NCBI GenBank assembly: GCA_030529995.1
Contig: JAUMVT010000020.1
Coordinates: forward strand, 1 to 37,873
Origin: Clostridia bacterium
GTDB taxonomy: Bacteria; Bacillota; Clostridia; Christensenellales; Aristaeellaceae
Length of the DNA stretch: 37,873 nucleotides
Direction: 5' to 3'
Both the position numbers and the translations under genes were made by a program. The first letter of the stretch is position 1. Each line of letters opens with the position of its first letter. Positions 24,706 through 33,598 of the stretch are shown piece by piece. Under the pieces are notes generated by a model. That model was given only the letters and a program-made list of their open reading frames with translations, searched no databases and was not told where the DNA came from.

Positions 24706-27351
24706 TTACTTCTTAGCAGCCATCTTTTCCAAGATAGCAGCATGAGCAGCAGCCAGACGTGCGATCGGCACACGGAAAGGAGAGCAGCTCACATAGTTCA
24801 GGCCAACCTTGTGGCAGAACATGATGGAGCTCGGATCACCGCCGTGTTCACCGCAGATGCCCAGCTTGATGTTGGGACGGGTGGAACGGCCAAGATTTGC
24901 AGCCATTTCAACCAGCTTGCCAACGCCATCGGTATCCAGACGAGCGAAGGGATCGCTTTCGAAAATCTTGTTGTCATAGTAAGCACCCAGGAACTTACCG
25001 GCATCGTCACGAGAGAAGCCGAAGGTCATCTGGGTCAAGTCGTTGGTGCCGAAGGAGAAGAACTCAGCTTCCTCAGCGATTTCATCAGCCGTAACTGCTG
25101 CACGAGGAATCTCGATCATGGTGCCCACATGGTAATCCAAGGTAACACCCTGCTCTTCAAAGACCTTCTTGGCAGTTTCGTCCACAATGCCCTTTACGAA
25201 AGCCAATTCCTTCTTGGAGCCAACCAGAGGAATCATGATTTCGGGCACGATGTCATAGCCGCATTCCCTCTTCACGTTGATGGCAGCCTGCAGTACTGCA
25301 CGGGTCTGCATCTCAGCAATTTCAGGATAGGTAACGGCCAGACGGCAGCCACGGTGACCCATCATGGGGTTAGACTCGTGGAGGGCGTTGATCTTCTGCT
25401 TCACCTGATCAACGGTGTAGCCCAGATTCTTAGCCAGCTCTTCAATTTCTTCGGTCATGTCCAGATGGGGCACGAACTCATGGAGCGGCGGATCCAGGTA
25501 ACGCACGGTCATGGGACGGCCTTCCAGAGCCTTGTACATGGCCTCGAAGTCACCCTGCTGCATGGGCAGAATCTTTGCCAATGCCTTTTCGCGCTGTTCC
25601 TTGGTGTCAGCCAAGATCATCTCACGCACGGCAGCAATACGGGTGGATTCGAAGAACATGTGCTCGGTACGGCACAGGCCAATGCCTTCAGCACCGAAGG
25701 CAACAGCCTGCTTGGTGTCACGAGGCGTATCGGCGTTGGTGCGAACCTGCAGCTTACGAGCCTTGTCAGCCCAGCCCATGAAGCGAGCAAAGTCGCCGGA
25801 GATAGAAGCTTCCACAGTGGGGATCAGGCCGTCATACACGTTGCCGGTGGAACCGTCAACGGAGATGCAGTCACCTTCGTGATACACCTTACCAGCAATG
25901 GTCACGGTGTTGTTGGCTTCGTCAAACTTCAGATCGCCGCAGCCTACAACAGCTGCACGACCCATGCCGCGAGCCACAACAGCAGCGTGGGAAGTCATAC
26001 CGCCGAATGCAGTCAGGATCGCCTGGGAGAAGTCCATACCCTCGATATCCTCAGGGGTGGTTTCCTTACGAACCAGGATGACCTTTTCCTTGTTCTTGCC
26101 ATGCTCAGCAGCAGCGTCAGCGGTGAAGTAAATAGCACCTGCGCCTGCACCGGGGGATGCGGGCAGACCCTTTGCAATCACGGGAGCCTTCTTGATGGCA
26201 GCAGCATCGAAGTTGGGGTGCAGCAGGCTGTCGAGCTGCTTGGGCTCAACCTTCAGCACGGCTTCTTCTTCGCTCAGCACGCCTTCGTCCACCAGATCAA
26301 CGGCGATCTTCAGAGCAGCCTGAGCGGTACGCTTGCCGTTACGGGTCTGCAGCATGAAGAGCTTGCCACGCTCGATGGTGTACTCCATGTCCTGCATATC
26401 ACGATAGTGATCTTCCAGGGTCTTGGCGATCTTCACGAACTGGTCATACACTTCAGGCATCTGCTCATGCAGCTGAGAGATGGGCTGAGGCGTACGGATG
26501 CCAGCCACAACGTCCTCGCCCTGAGCGTTCAGCAGGTACTCGCCGTACAGCTTCTTTTCGCCGGTAGAGGGGTTGCGGGTGAAGGCAACGCCGGTGCCGG
26601 AAGTTTCGCCCATGTTGCCGAAGACCATGGACTGCACGTTAACGGCAGTGCCCCAGTCGCCGGGAATGTCATTCATGCGGCGATAGTAAATAGCACGAGG
26701 ATTGTCCCAAGAACGGAACACAGCCTTGATGGCCTCCATCAGTTGTTCCTTAGGATCTTGAGGGAAGTCTACGCCCTTTTCTGCCTTGTAGATTTCCTTG
26801 AAGCGAACAACAACTTCCTTCAGGTCATCGGCAGTCAGGTCGCGGTCGAACTTCACGCCGCGCTTTTCCTTGAACTCATCCAGAACGTCTTCGAACTTGC
26901 TCTTCTTGATTTCCATCACCACGTCAGAGAACATGGCAATGAAACGACGATAAGCATCGTAGGCGAAGTGCTCGTTGTCGGTCAGCTTAGCCAGACCCTT
27001 TACGGACACGTCGTTCAGACCCAGGTTCAGGATGGTATCCATCATGCCGGGCATGGAAGCCCGAGCACCGGAACGCACGGAAACCAGCCAAGGATCATGC
27101 TCATCGCCGAACTTCTTGCCGACGATTTCTTCAGTCTTGGCCAGTGCGGCGTAGATCTGCTCCTCAATGTCGGAAGCAATGACCTTGCCGTCAGTGTAGT
27201 AGCGAGTGCAGGCTTCGGTGGAAATGGTGAAGCCCTGAGGCACAGGCAGACCAATGTTGGTCATTTCGGCCAAGTTGGCACCCTTGCCGCCCAGCAGCTC
27301 ACGCATGTTTGCGTTGCCTTCCGTGAAGAGGTAAACATACTTCTTCTCCAT
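24706..27351 (-). CDS. ppdK: Pyruvate, phosphate dikinase
   Basis: This 881-residue cytosolic enzyme interconverts pyruvate, ATP and phosphate with phosphoenolpyruvate, AMP and pyrophosphate; in anaerobes it often runs in the glycolytic direction. The N-terminal ATP-grasp domain (about 1-340) starts KKYVYLFTEGNANMRELLGGKGANLAEM. The central swivelling domain has the phosphorylated His in GGMTSHAAVVARGMGRAAV (about 455). The C-terminal PEP-binding barrel includes GIGLCRTEHMF, MMGHRGCRL, GTMIEIPRA and FFSFGTNDLTQ, then GICGEHGGDP near the end. Length fits the family. The start at 27351 follows AAGGAGGAG. It is monocistronic, with its own promoter, hairpin leader and terminator. No PPDK regulatory kinase gene is nearby. 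Confidence 0.97.
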   Translation of the reverse strand: MEKKYVYLFTEGNANMRELLGGKGANLAEMTNIGLPVPQGFTISTEACTRYYTDGKVIASDIEEQIYAALAKTEEIVGKKFGDEHDPWLVSVRSGARASMPGMMDTILNLGLNDVSVKGLAKLTDNEHFAYDAYRRFIAMFSDVVMEIKKSKFEDVLDEFKEKRGVKFDRDLTADDLKEVVVRFKEIYKAEKGVDFPQDPKEQLMEAIKAVFRSWDNPRAIYYRRMNDIPGDWGTAVNVQSMVFGNMGETSGTGVAFTRNPSTGEKKLYGEYLLNAQGEDVVAGIRTPQPISQLHEQMPEVYDQFVKIAKTLEDHYRDMQDMEYTIERGKLFMLQTRNGKRTAQAALKIAVDLVDEGVLSEEEAVLKVEPKQLDSLLHPNFDAAAIKKAPVIAKGLPASPGAGAGAIYFTADAAAEHGKNKEKVILVRKETTPEDIEGMDFSQAILTAFGGMTSHAAVVARGMGRAAVVGCGDLKFDEANNTVTIAGKVYHEGDCISVDGSTGNVYDGLIPTVEASISGDFARFMGWADKARKLQVRTNADTPRDTKQAVAFGAEGIGLCRTEHMFFESTRIAAVREMILADTKEQREKALAKILPMQQGDFEAMYKALEGRPMTVRYLDPPLHEFVPHLDMTEEIEELAKNLGYTVDQVKQKINALHESNPMMGHRGCRLAVTYPEIAEMQTRAVLQAAINVKRECGYDIVPEIMIPLVGSKKELAFVKGIVDETAKKVFEEQGVTLDYHVGTMIEIPRAAVTADEIAEEAEFFSFGTNDLTQMTFGFSRDDAGKFLGAYYDNKIFESDPFARLDTDGVGKLVEMAANLGRSTRPNIKLGICGEHGGDPSSIMFCHKVGLNYVSCSPFRVPIARLAAAHAAILEKMAAKK

Positions 27352-27375
27352 GGGAAACTCCTCCTTGTTCACTTT

Positions 27376-27430
27376 TCGCAGGACGGAATCCTGCGACTGC
27401 CGATGCGGTTCTGTTACCGCATATGGGCAG
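27376..27430 (-). promoter_or_regulatory. Tandem hairpins in the ppdK leader
   Basis: Read on the minus strand, the first hairpin is CTGCC...GGCAG enclosing ATGCGGT/ACCGCAT (27430-27397) and the second is TCGCAGGA/TCCTGCGA with a 5-nt loop (27396-27376). They abut exactly and lie just before the Shine-Dalgarno. No T tract follows, so they more likely act on stability or translation than on termination. Confidence 0.55.
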
Positions 27431-27450
27431 TTCTTTCACATATCCCTTGG

Positions 27451-27479
27451 ATTATACAATCTTTTTCCGCTTTTTGCAA
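27451..27479 (-). promoter_or_regulatory. Promoter of ppdK
   Basis: On the minus strand TTGCAA (27479-27474), a 17-nt spacer and TATAAT (27456-27451). The leader to the start codon is about 90 nt. Confidence 0.8.
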
Positions 27480-27555
27480 GACCGTTCGGCTTCCTTTTGG
27501 TCATATTGCAATAAAAGCACGAAAAAACATCTTCAAACCATCACTTTACTGCCGA

Positions 27556-28728
27556 TCAATCAAAAATCTGGAAAATGCCGCACTTCAGGTACTGTGTTTC
27601 AGGTGCAGCCGGCAGAATAGGATGATCCTTCCCCTGCGTGCGATACTCCACCTGTCGCAGCTGCACGTGAGCATCATGCGCAGCGTCACGCACAATGTTC
27701 ATGAACGCATCCGGCAGAATATGCTGACTGCAGGAGCAGGTGATCAGATAGCCGCCCGGCTTGATCATCTTCATGGCACGCAGGTTAATTTCTTTGTAGC
27801 CGCGAGTGGCGCTGGCAATAGCGGAACGGGTTTTCGTAAACGCTGGCGGATCAAGGATGACTACATCGTACTTGGTGCCGTCCCGGCTCTGCTGACCCAG
27901 TAAATCGAAAGCGTTGGCTTCCACGAAGTGCACCCGGTCTTCCAAATGATTCAGCTTTGCATTCTCCGTTGCAAATTCACAGGCAAACCCGGAAATATCC
28001 ACGCCGGTTACTTCCGCAGCGCCATAGTATCCTGCATGCAGGGCAAAGCTGCCTGTATGGGTAAAGCAGTCCAGCACCGTTTTGCCCTTAACAAAAGGCG
28101 CAATGGCAGCTCTGTTCTCTTTTTGATCCAGGAAGAAACCGGTTTTCTGTCCTTCCTTCACATCCACCCAGAAATGCACGCCGTTTTCGACCATCTCCAC
28201 CCGGTCGGGAACTTCTCCGTAAAGGAGACCGGTGGTCATTTCCATGCCTTCCAGTTTGCGCACAGGAACATCGTTCCGTTCCCAAATGCCCGCAGGATGC
28301 ACTTCTTCCACCAAAGCATCCACTACATCCTGCTTAAAACGCTCCATACCGAGTGCCAAACACTGAAGCACCAGCACATCGCCGAAGCTGTCAACGATCA
28401 GGGCAGGCAAGCGGTCACTTTCCGCAAAAATCAGCCGGCAGGAGCGAAGGTCGGCAAACGTACGCCGGTAGTCTACTGCTTCCTTGACACGCCGGAAGAT
28501 AAATGCACGGTCAATCGGCTCATCCTTCAGGCTCATAATCCGAAGAGCAATCTGTGACTGAGGGTTGTAATAAGCCTTCGCAAGGAAGCGTCCTTTGGCT
28601 GACATCACGTCCACAATATCGCCGGGGACAAAATCCCCTTCTACTTTTGCAATGTCACTGCGGAAGATCCAGGGATGCCCGCTGTACACTCGCTTCTCTT
28701 TTCCGGGAATAAGAATTGCAGATGCCAT
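27556..28728 (-). CDS. RlmI/RlmK-type rRNA large-subunit methyltransferase
   Basis: This 390-residue class I SAM-dependent methyltransferase has an N-terminal PUA-like domain (about 1-75: LIPGKEKRVYSGHPWIFRSDIAKVEG, GDIVDVMSAKGRFLAKAYYNP), a middle EEHEE-like domain, and a C-terminal Rossmann domain with VLDCFTHTGSFALHAG (motif I), VTGVDIS and VILDPPAFTK (motif IV). E. coli RlmI makes m5C1962 in 23S rRNA; the exact target here is inferred from family. The start at 28728 follows GGAGG. It sits 14 nt after pyrG and is probably co-transcribed with it. Confidence 0.92.
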   Translation of the reverse strand: MASAILIPGKEKRVYSGHPWIFRSDIAKVEGDFVPGDIVDVMSAKGRFLAKAYYNPQSQIALRIMSLKDEPIDRAFIFRRVKEAVDYRRTFADLRSCRLIFAESDRLPALIVDSFGDVLVLQCLALGMERFKQDVVDALVEEVHPAGIWERNDVPVRKLEGMEMTTGLLYGEVPDRVEMVENGVHFWVDVKEGQKTGFFLDQKENRAAIAPFVKGKTVLDCFTHTGSFALHAGYYGAAEVTGVDISGFACEFATENAKLNHLEDRVHFVEANAFDLLGQQSRDGTKYDVVILDPPAFTKTRSAIASATRGYKEINLRAMKMIKPGGYLITCSCSQHILPDAFMNIVRDAAHDAHVQLRQVEYRTQGKDHPILPAAPETQYLKCGIFQIFD

Positions 28729-28742
28729 GATTGCCTCCACGC

Positions 28743-30338
28743 TCAGTGCTTTGCAGCCTTGATGAAGGCTGTGAAAAGCGGATGTGCCTTATTGGGGCGG
28801 GAAATAAACTCGGGATGGTAAATAACGCCTACATAGAAGGGATGATCAGCAAGTTCAAATGCTTCAGGATAGTCGCCCTCCACGGCTTGAGCGGTGAAGT
28901 GCATTCCCTTGTTTTCCAGCATGGAAACGAACCCTTGCTCTACCTCATACCGGTTGTCGTGGCGTTCGTGAATAACGTCAGTTCCGTAAATGTCATGAAG
29001 TCGGCCAGGAAGCAGGCGAACATCCATGCCGCCTACACGGGCAGCCTGCCGACTGTCGTTCAGTGCCGTCACTCGATCATCCGGGATTCGCACAACAGCC
29101 GGATCACAGTCATGCTTCACTTCCGTGGAGTTTGCGCCGGTCATGCCAAGCAGATGCCGCACAGCCTCCACGACACCAAGCTGCATGCCAAAGCCGATCA
29201 TCAGGCAGGGCTTCTTCTGCTCCCGCGCATAGTGAGCCGTAGCAATGATGCCTTCAGCCCCGCGGTCGCCGTAGCCGCCCGGCAGCAGGATGCCATCATA
29301 TTTGGCAAGTTTCTCCGCTGCATTTTCATCCGTAATTTCTTCCGAATTGATCCAGTCCAGATTGACGCTGGTAAGGTTCGCAATACCTGCGTGGGTCATA
29401 GCTTCCGCCACGGACAAGTAGGCATCATGAAGCTCCACATATTTACCCACAAGAGCAATAGAGACTTCGCCCTCAGGATGGGTATAGCGCTGCACCATGT
29501 CTTTCCATTCAGTCAGATCAGGAACGGTTACCGGCAGTGCAAGCTCCTTGCAAACGATATCCGCAAAGCCCTCCTTTTCCAGCATCAGCGGCACATCGTA
29601 CAGGGTGGGGGCATCCGCATTCTGCACCACGTTGCCTGTTTTCACATTACAGAAGAGGGCAATCTTATCCTTAGCCTCTGTGGTGATGGGCAGTTCGGTG
29701 CGGCAGACGATCACATCCGGCTGAATGCCAATGGCTCGCATGGTTTTTACGCTGTGCTGTGTAGGCTTGGTCTTCATTTCCCCAGCAGCATTCAAATAAG
29801 GCAGCAGGGTAACATGGACGAAGCAGGTATTATGCTCCCCCACTTCCCACTTCATCTGGCGAATAGCCTCCATAAAAGGAGAAGATTCCATATCGCCCAC
29901 AACACCGCCGATTTCAATGATGGCAATATCTGCGCCGCTGTTTACCGCTGCCAGCTTGATTCTGCTCTTGATTTCATCCGTCACATGAGGAATCACCTGC
30001 ACGGTACCGCCATGATATTCGCCGCGCAGTTCCCGCTCCATAATCCGCTTATGCACCTTGCCGGTGGTGACGCTGGCTTCCCCCCGCAGATTCACGTCAA
30101 TAAAGCGTTCATAGTGACCAAGATCCAAGTCTGCCGCCACGCCATCATCCGTAATAAAGGCTTCGCCATGCTGCAAAGGAGACAGAAGCCCTGGATCTAC
30201 ATTGTAATAAGGATCGCACTTCTGCATCGATACCTTATATCCCCGTGCTTCCAGCAGCCGCCCCAAAGAAGCGGCTGTGATGCCCTTCCCCAAGGAAGAA
30301 ACAACGCCGCCGGTAACAAACACATATTTGGTCGCCAT
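28743..30338 (-). CDS. pyrG: CTP synthase
   Basis: This 531-residue enzyme aminates UTP to CTP using ATP and glutamine. The synthetase domain (about 1-267) starts KYVFVTGGVVSSLGKGITAASLGRLL and contains DPYYNVDPGLLSPLQHGE and EIGGVVGDMESSPF. The glutamine amidotransferase domain (about 290-531) shows LLPGGYGDRGAEG. The nucleophile position reads PCLMIGFGMQLGVVEAVRHL, with Phe-Gly where the family normally has Leu-Gly after the catalytic Cys position: I see IGFGMQ rather than the usual GICLGMQ, so the nucleophilic Cys appears to be replaced by Gly or Phe; see findings. The start at 30338 has AAGGAG 8 nt upstream. It has its own promoter. Confidence 0.94.
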   Translation of the reverse strand: MATKYVFVTGGVVSSLGKGITAASLGRLLEARGYKVSMQKCDPYYNVDPGLLSPLQHGEAFITDDGVAADLDLGHYERFIDVNLRGEASVTTGKVHKRIMERELRGEYHGGTVQVIPHVTDEIKSRIKLAAVNSGADIAIIEIGGVVGDMESSPFMEAIRQMKWEVGEHNTCFVHVTLLPYLNAAGEMKTKPTQHSVKTMRAIGIQPDVIVCRTELPITTEAKDKIALFCNVKTGNVVQNADAPTLYDVPLMLEKEGFADIVCKELALPVTVPDLTEWKDMVQRYTHPEGEVSIALVGKYVELHDAYLSVAEAMTHAGIANLTSVNLDWINSEEITDENAAEKLAKYDGILLPGGYGDRGAEGIIATAHYAREQKKPCLMIGFGMQLGVVEAVRHLLGMTGANSTEVKHDCDPAVVRIPDDRVTALNDSRQAARVGGMDVRLLPGRLHDIYGTDVIHERHDNRYEVEQGFVSMLENKGMHFTAQAVEGDYPEAFELADHPFYVGVIYHPEFISRPNKAHPLFTAFIKAAKH

Positions 30339-30380
30339 GGTCAACGCTCCTTATTTCATCCGATTCATGATTCCTTCTCC

Positions 30381-30409
30381 ATTGTAAAGGTCGGGTTCCG
30401 TTCTGTCAA
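30381..30409 (-). promoter_or_regulatory. Promoter of pyrG
   Basis: On the minus strand consensus TTGACA (30409-30404), a 17-nt spacer and TACAAT (30386-30381). The short leader (about 40 nt) has no terminator hairpin, so the C-tract attenuation known for pyrG in Bacillus is not evident. Confidence 0.8.
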
Positions 30410-30426
30410 GGGTGGAGTGTCCGTTC

Positions 30427-30460
30427 AAAAAGAGGGAAAAGATGACGCTTCTCTCCCCTC
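30427..30460 (-). terminator. Terminator of the hydrogen-sensing operon
   Basis: On the minus strand an 11-bp stem GAGGGGAGAGA/TCTTTTCCCTC (30460-30450 with 30442-30432, two G-U pairs) with a 7-nt loop is followed by TTTTT. It lies 8 nt past the phosphatase stop. Confidence 0.85.
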
Positions 30461-30467
30461 AAATGAC

Positions 30468-31631
30468 TCAAACATATCGTATTTTTGCAGGCTTGCCGAG
30501 CTTTTGCAGGCACTCGGAAATATCCTTGACCAATCGCAGCTTGATGGACAGCGAAATGGGCATATCAGGATTTTGGTGTGCCGGGTTCAGTGCCCGGCCA
30601 ACGATAAACTTGACGGAAGTACATTGCTCCACCAGAATCTCTGTCAGCAAATAGGCACCGTCTTTTTCTCTTTTCAGTACAGTTGGATCCTTGGTGGCAC
30701 TGTACTCTTCCAGAAGATCCAACACTTTGCCGATGGTTACAACGCCTTCGGTAATCAGGTCAATGCCTTCCATGTGGGCAATGGGCGGCACATCCGGCGA
30801 AATGTAATCCAGGTCAATGGTCATTTCCCGACCCAACTGCTTACTGACGATTTGCGAAGTGGTGCCACCGCAGATCACCCGAATGCCAGGGCAGCTCATG
30901 AGCTCATTCACCACATCATCATCGTCTTCCGGGTTCACGGGAGGTCCGACCATGACGCAGCAGGGTACAGGCTCTGTAATCCGCAGCACGGCCACGGTGG
31001 TATCATCGCCGCATTGGCCATGATAAAGCTCGCTGCTTTTCATCAGCAGTCGATGCTGCACATCAACAGCCTTGTCATCCGGCCGACTTGTTTCCTCCAG
31101 AAACTGTACCACGTTTTCATGCTGCCAGCCGAAGTTAAGTGCCTGCCCTACCCCTGCATGAATCACACCGTCGGAAAAGGTAATCACAAAGTCGTTCAGC
31201 TGCAGCTTCATGTGAGCCTGACGAATTTGCTTTCCGGCAATATTTTCTTCGACCCACGGGACAAAGACACGCTTGCCGTTTCGCAGAATGACCAGCGATG
31301 GATTATCGAATTCCACGAAGTAGGCGTTTCCTGCCCGGTCTACTTCCATCATGGTGAAGGTCGAGTAAGCCACATTGCGCACTTTGCATACCGGCAAAGT
31401 GGAGGCGATGGTTTCCACCACGTCACGGATGTCCGTTCCGGCGTCCACCATGGAGGTAATGATTTTGCTGGTGAGAGAGGCCAAGATATTTGCTTTCACG
31501 CCGCTGCCAAGGCCGTCAGAGAGCACCATCAGGATACCTTTATCCCGCTTGACAAGATCCACCTTGTCGCCGCACAGCTCTTCACCATAGTGGTTCAGGC
31601 TGTCCCAGCTGGTTTCAATGAAGAAATTCAT
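30468..31631 (-). CDS. SpoIIE-like PP2C serine phosphatase linked to a sensory hydrogenase
   Basis: This 387-residue protein has an N-terminal PP2C/SpoIIE phosphatase domain (about 1-225) with the metal-binding Asp residues in VLSDGLGSG (about 37-45), FSDGVIHAG (about 161-169) and GQCGDDTTVAVLRI (about 212-225). It has no membrane segments, unlike sporulation SpoIIE. A C-terminal domain of about 150 residues, with an acidic DDDD stretch and GIRVICGGTTSQIVSKQLGR, has no fold I can name. It likely dephosphorylates a Ser/Thr protein in response to hydrogen sensed by the upstream HydS, because the start overlaps the HydS stop (ATGA), implying tight coupling. It is the last gene of the operon. Confidence 0.88.
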   Translation of the reverse strand: MNFFIETSWDSLNHYGEELCGDKVDLVKRDKGILMVLSDGLGSGVKANILASLTSKIITSMVDAGTDIRDVVETIASTLPVCKVRNVAYSTFTMMEVDRAGNAYFVEFDNPSLVILRNGKRVFVPWVEENIAGKQIRQAHMKLQLNDFVITFSDGVIHAGVGQALNFGWQHENVVQFLEETSRPDDKAVDVQHRLLMKSSELYHGQCGDDTTVAVLRITEPVPCCVMVGPPVNPEDDDDVVNELMSCPGIRVICGGTTSQIVSKQLGREMTIDLDYISPDVPPIAHMEGIDLITEGVVTIGKVLDLLEEYSATKDPTVLKREKDGAYLLTEILVEQCTSVKFIVGRALNPAHQNPDMPISLSIKLRLVKDISECLQKLGKPAKIRYV

Positions 31632-33331
31632 CCTTGCCCACCCCTGTTCATGCTGTCTTTCAGCTTGAGAAGGGCTGCCTTGGTTTCACCGGTGGTTTCA
31701 CCAAGGAGGCTTGCAATTTCCTGAGCAACACGCATCTGCTTGTCAATCACCTGCTGAGCGGTATCAATGGTTTCCTGCCGCATCTTCTTCATTTCTTCGA
31801 TTTTTTCTTCTTCGGCAGTGATGTCCTTCAGCAGCACCAGGTATTCCTTATCCGGCACATGAACAATGCTCTGCTCCACCATCACATCATAAATGGCAGT
31901 CTTGCAGCGGACGTTCATGACATTTTTCCCGTCCTGGCGGATCCTGCCTAATTCATCCATCACCAGGAAGGTGCTCACATCCATGCCAAGGCAGGAATTA
32001 TCCAGATTCAGCATTTCCGCTGCTGCCCGGTTAAACTTCATGATGCCGAAATTCTCGTCCAGCAGCAGCAGGCCGTTGGGGGTGTTGTCCAGAATGGTGT
32101 TGGACATGGACTCTGCCCGCTGACGCATGTAAGGAAGGCACATCTTCAAATTAGCCTTGCCTTCATAGACAGCCAGTGCCTTGTCCCAGCAGGTATCGTA
32201 ACCGCAGGCGCCGCAATTCAGCAAATCTGCCTGCGTGTACTTGCCGATGGAGCGGAGAATTTGCCAGATTTCTTCCGAAGACGGATTCGGACGCTTATGC
32301 ACCCCGGATTGATCGGTATAGGATGCACGCATATCCACCTGCAGCTGTTCGGTAAGCGGTGCCTCTCCCTCCACCTTTTGCCGTGAAAAACTGTAAACCC
32401 GGTCTTTGCTGAGCAGGAACGGATGAGTGATATCATGAAGTCCGGGACCGCCTACGCAGGAGTCCACGCAGGCGCTCATTTCCAGCACATAGCCGGTAAT
32501 GTGATGCTCCCGAATGTCCTTCAACATCTGGATGCAGCGATCCATCCCGTCTACGGCCACTGCCTTGTAATGAACACGCTTTTCCAGCGGAATCGTCTTC
32601 AGAATGCCGCCTGGCACCGGATACACACGACCCAGTGTTGTGTGCATTTCCCGGGCATGGTCATCCTGCATTTCGCCCAGCGTGATTCCTTCGCGCCGGA
32701 ACCAGTCCCGCACCTCGTTGAACATGAGAACGGCATCCATTTGCCCGGAAGTCAGGGCTTCCTGTTTCTTAGAGATGCAAGGGCCGATAAAGCACACTTT
32801 GATGTCTTCTCCGTAGGCCGCGCGGAGCAGTTTCGCATGGGCAACTGCCGGAGACGGAACTTTTGCAAGCTGAGGAAGCAAATCTGGAAAATACTTTTCA
32901 ATCAAGAGCACAACCGTGGGACAGCAGGTGGTAATCAGATTCTCCGCTTCCTGCCTTTCCAGAATATCGCAGTAAGCTTCCGATACACGAGTCGCCCCGA
33001 TGGCTGTTTCTTCCACGCCTGCAAAGCCCAGCTTCTTCAAACCGGCTGAAACGGCGGCAAAGGTGCTGTCCGGGAATGCAGCTACAAAGGAAGGTGCAAC
33101 AGAGGCATACACCTTCTCGCCCCGGTCAATCATGGCATGCACCTTTTGCAAGTCAGACTGAATCTGCTTCGCGTTCTGCGGGCAGACCAGCGTGCAGGTT
33201 CCACAAAGCACGCATTCATCTTCCAGAATGCGTGCCTGATCGTCATGAAAGGTGATGGATTTCACCGGGCAGTGACGAATACATTTATAGCAATTTTTGC
33301 AATTGGCTTCTTTCAGTTGAATGATGCTCAT
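31628..33331 (-). CDS. Sensory [FeFe] hydrogenase HydS (group C) with PAS domain
   Basis: This 567-residue protein has two N-terminal [4Fe-4S] sites, CKNCYKCIRHCP (about 11-22) and CVLCGTCTLVCP (about 41-52). A hydrogenase H-cluster domain (about 70-370) has degenerate loops: TTCCP, IGPCISKKQE and MSACVDSCVGGPG. Then comes an extra cluster motif CGACGYDTC...CLPYM (about 390-420), a PAS domain (about 425-520) and a coiled-coil tail. This is the layout of group C putative sensory hydrogenases, thought to sense hydrogen rather than turn it over. The start at 33331 follows GGAGG. It is co-transcribed with the ferredoxin and the phosphatase. The PAS and coiled coil probably pass the signal to the phosphatase; that is inference. 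Confidence 0.88.
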   Translation of the reverse strand: MSIIQLKEANCKNCYKCIRHCPVKSITFHDDQARILEDECVLCGTCTLVCPQNAKQIQSDLQKVHAMIDRGEKVYASVAPSFVAAFPDSTFAAVSAGLKKLGFAGVEETAIGATRVSEAYCDILERQEAENLITTCCPTVVLLIEKYFPDLLPQLAKVPSPAVAHAKLLRAAYGEDIKVCFIGPCISKKQEALTSGQMDAVLMFNEVRDWFRREGITLGEMQDDHAREMHTTLGRVYPVPGGILKTIPLEKRVHYKAVAVDGMDRCIQMLKDIREHHITGYVLEMSACVDSCVGGPGLHDITHPFLLSKDRVYSFSRQKVEGEAPLTEQLQVDMRASYTDQSGVHKRPNPSSEEIWQILRSIGKYTQADLLNCGACGYDTCWDKALAVYEGKANLKMCLPYMRQRAESMSNTILDNTPNGLLLLDENFGIMKFNRAAAEMLNLDNSCLGMDVSTFLVMDELGRIRQDGKNVMNVRCKTAIYDVMVEQSIVHVPDKEYLVLLKDITAEEEKIEEMKKMRQETIDTAQQVIDKQMRVAQEIASLLGETTGETKAALLKLKDSMNRGGQG

Positions 33332-33346
33332 GGCGTGCCTCCGTGG

Positions 33347-33598
33347 TCATGCGTTTGCACGCGGGATGATTTCCTCCTGAATGAGACTGACCACACGATC
33401 CTTGTCAACATGATGGAACTTGACACCATCCACCTTCACACAGGGACCGTCCTTGCATTCGCCCATGCAGAAGCTGGCACTCAACTCCACCTTGTCCTGC
33501 AGCCCTGCTTTAGCAATCTCATCCTGAAACAGCTTCGTGGTGGCATAAGCGCCCTTCATGTGGCAGGCCGACCCAACGCAGATGCTTACCTTGACCAT
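33347..33598 (-). CDS. Thioredoxin-like [2Fe-2S] ferredoxin (NuoE C-terminal type)
   Basis: This 83-residue protein has the four cluster cysteines as CVGSAC (Cys-x4-Cys, about 7-12) and CMGECKDGPC (Cys-x3-Cys, about 44-48), the pattern of the thioredoxin-like [2Fe-2S] family also found in NuoE/HoxE/HndA. It probably shuttles electrons for one of the adjacent hydrogenases. The start at 33598 has AAGGAG 10 nt upstream; in-frame codons further back have no homology. HydS starts 15 nt after its stop. Confidence 0.9.
   Translation of the reverse strand: MVKVSICVGSACHMKGAYATTKLFQDEIAKAGLQDKVELSASFCMGECKDGPCVKVDGVKFHHVDKDRVVSLIQEEIIPRANA

Noticed and set aside
24631..27903. Open frame of 1090 codons on the + strand
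   Set aside because: It lies antisense to ppdK and rlmI-like genes with clear motifs; its translation is His/Gln/Leu-rich without any family pattern, a by-product of codon bias.
30468..31631. Sporulation phosphatase SpoIIE
   Set aside because: No N-terminal membrane domain and tight coupling to HydS, so this is the hydrogenase-associated phosphatase and not evidence of sporulation.
28731..31724. Open frame of 997 codons on the + strand
   Set aside because: Antisense to pyrG and the phosphatase gene, crosses their promoter and terminator, and shows no domain.
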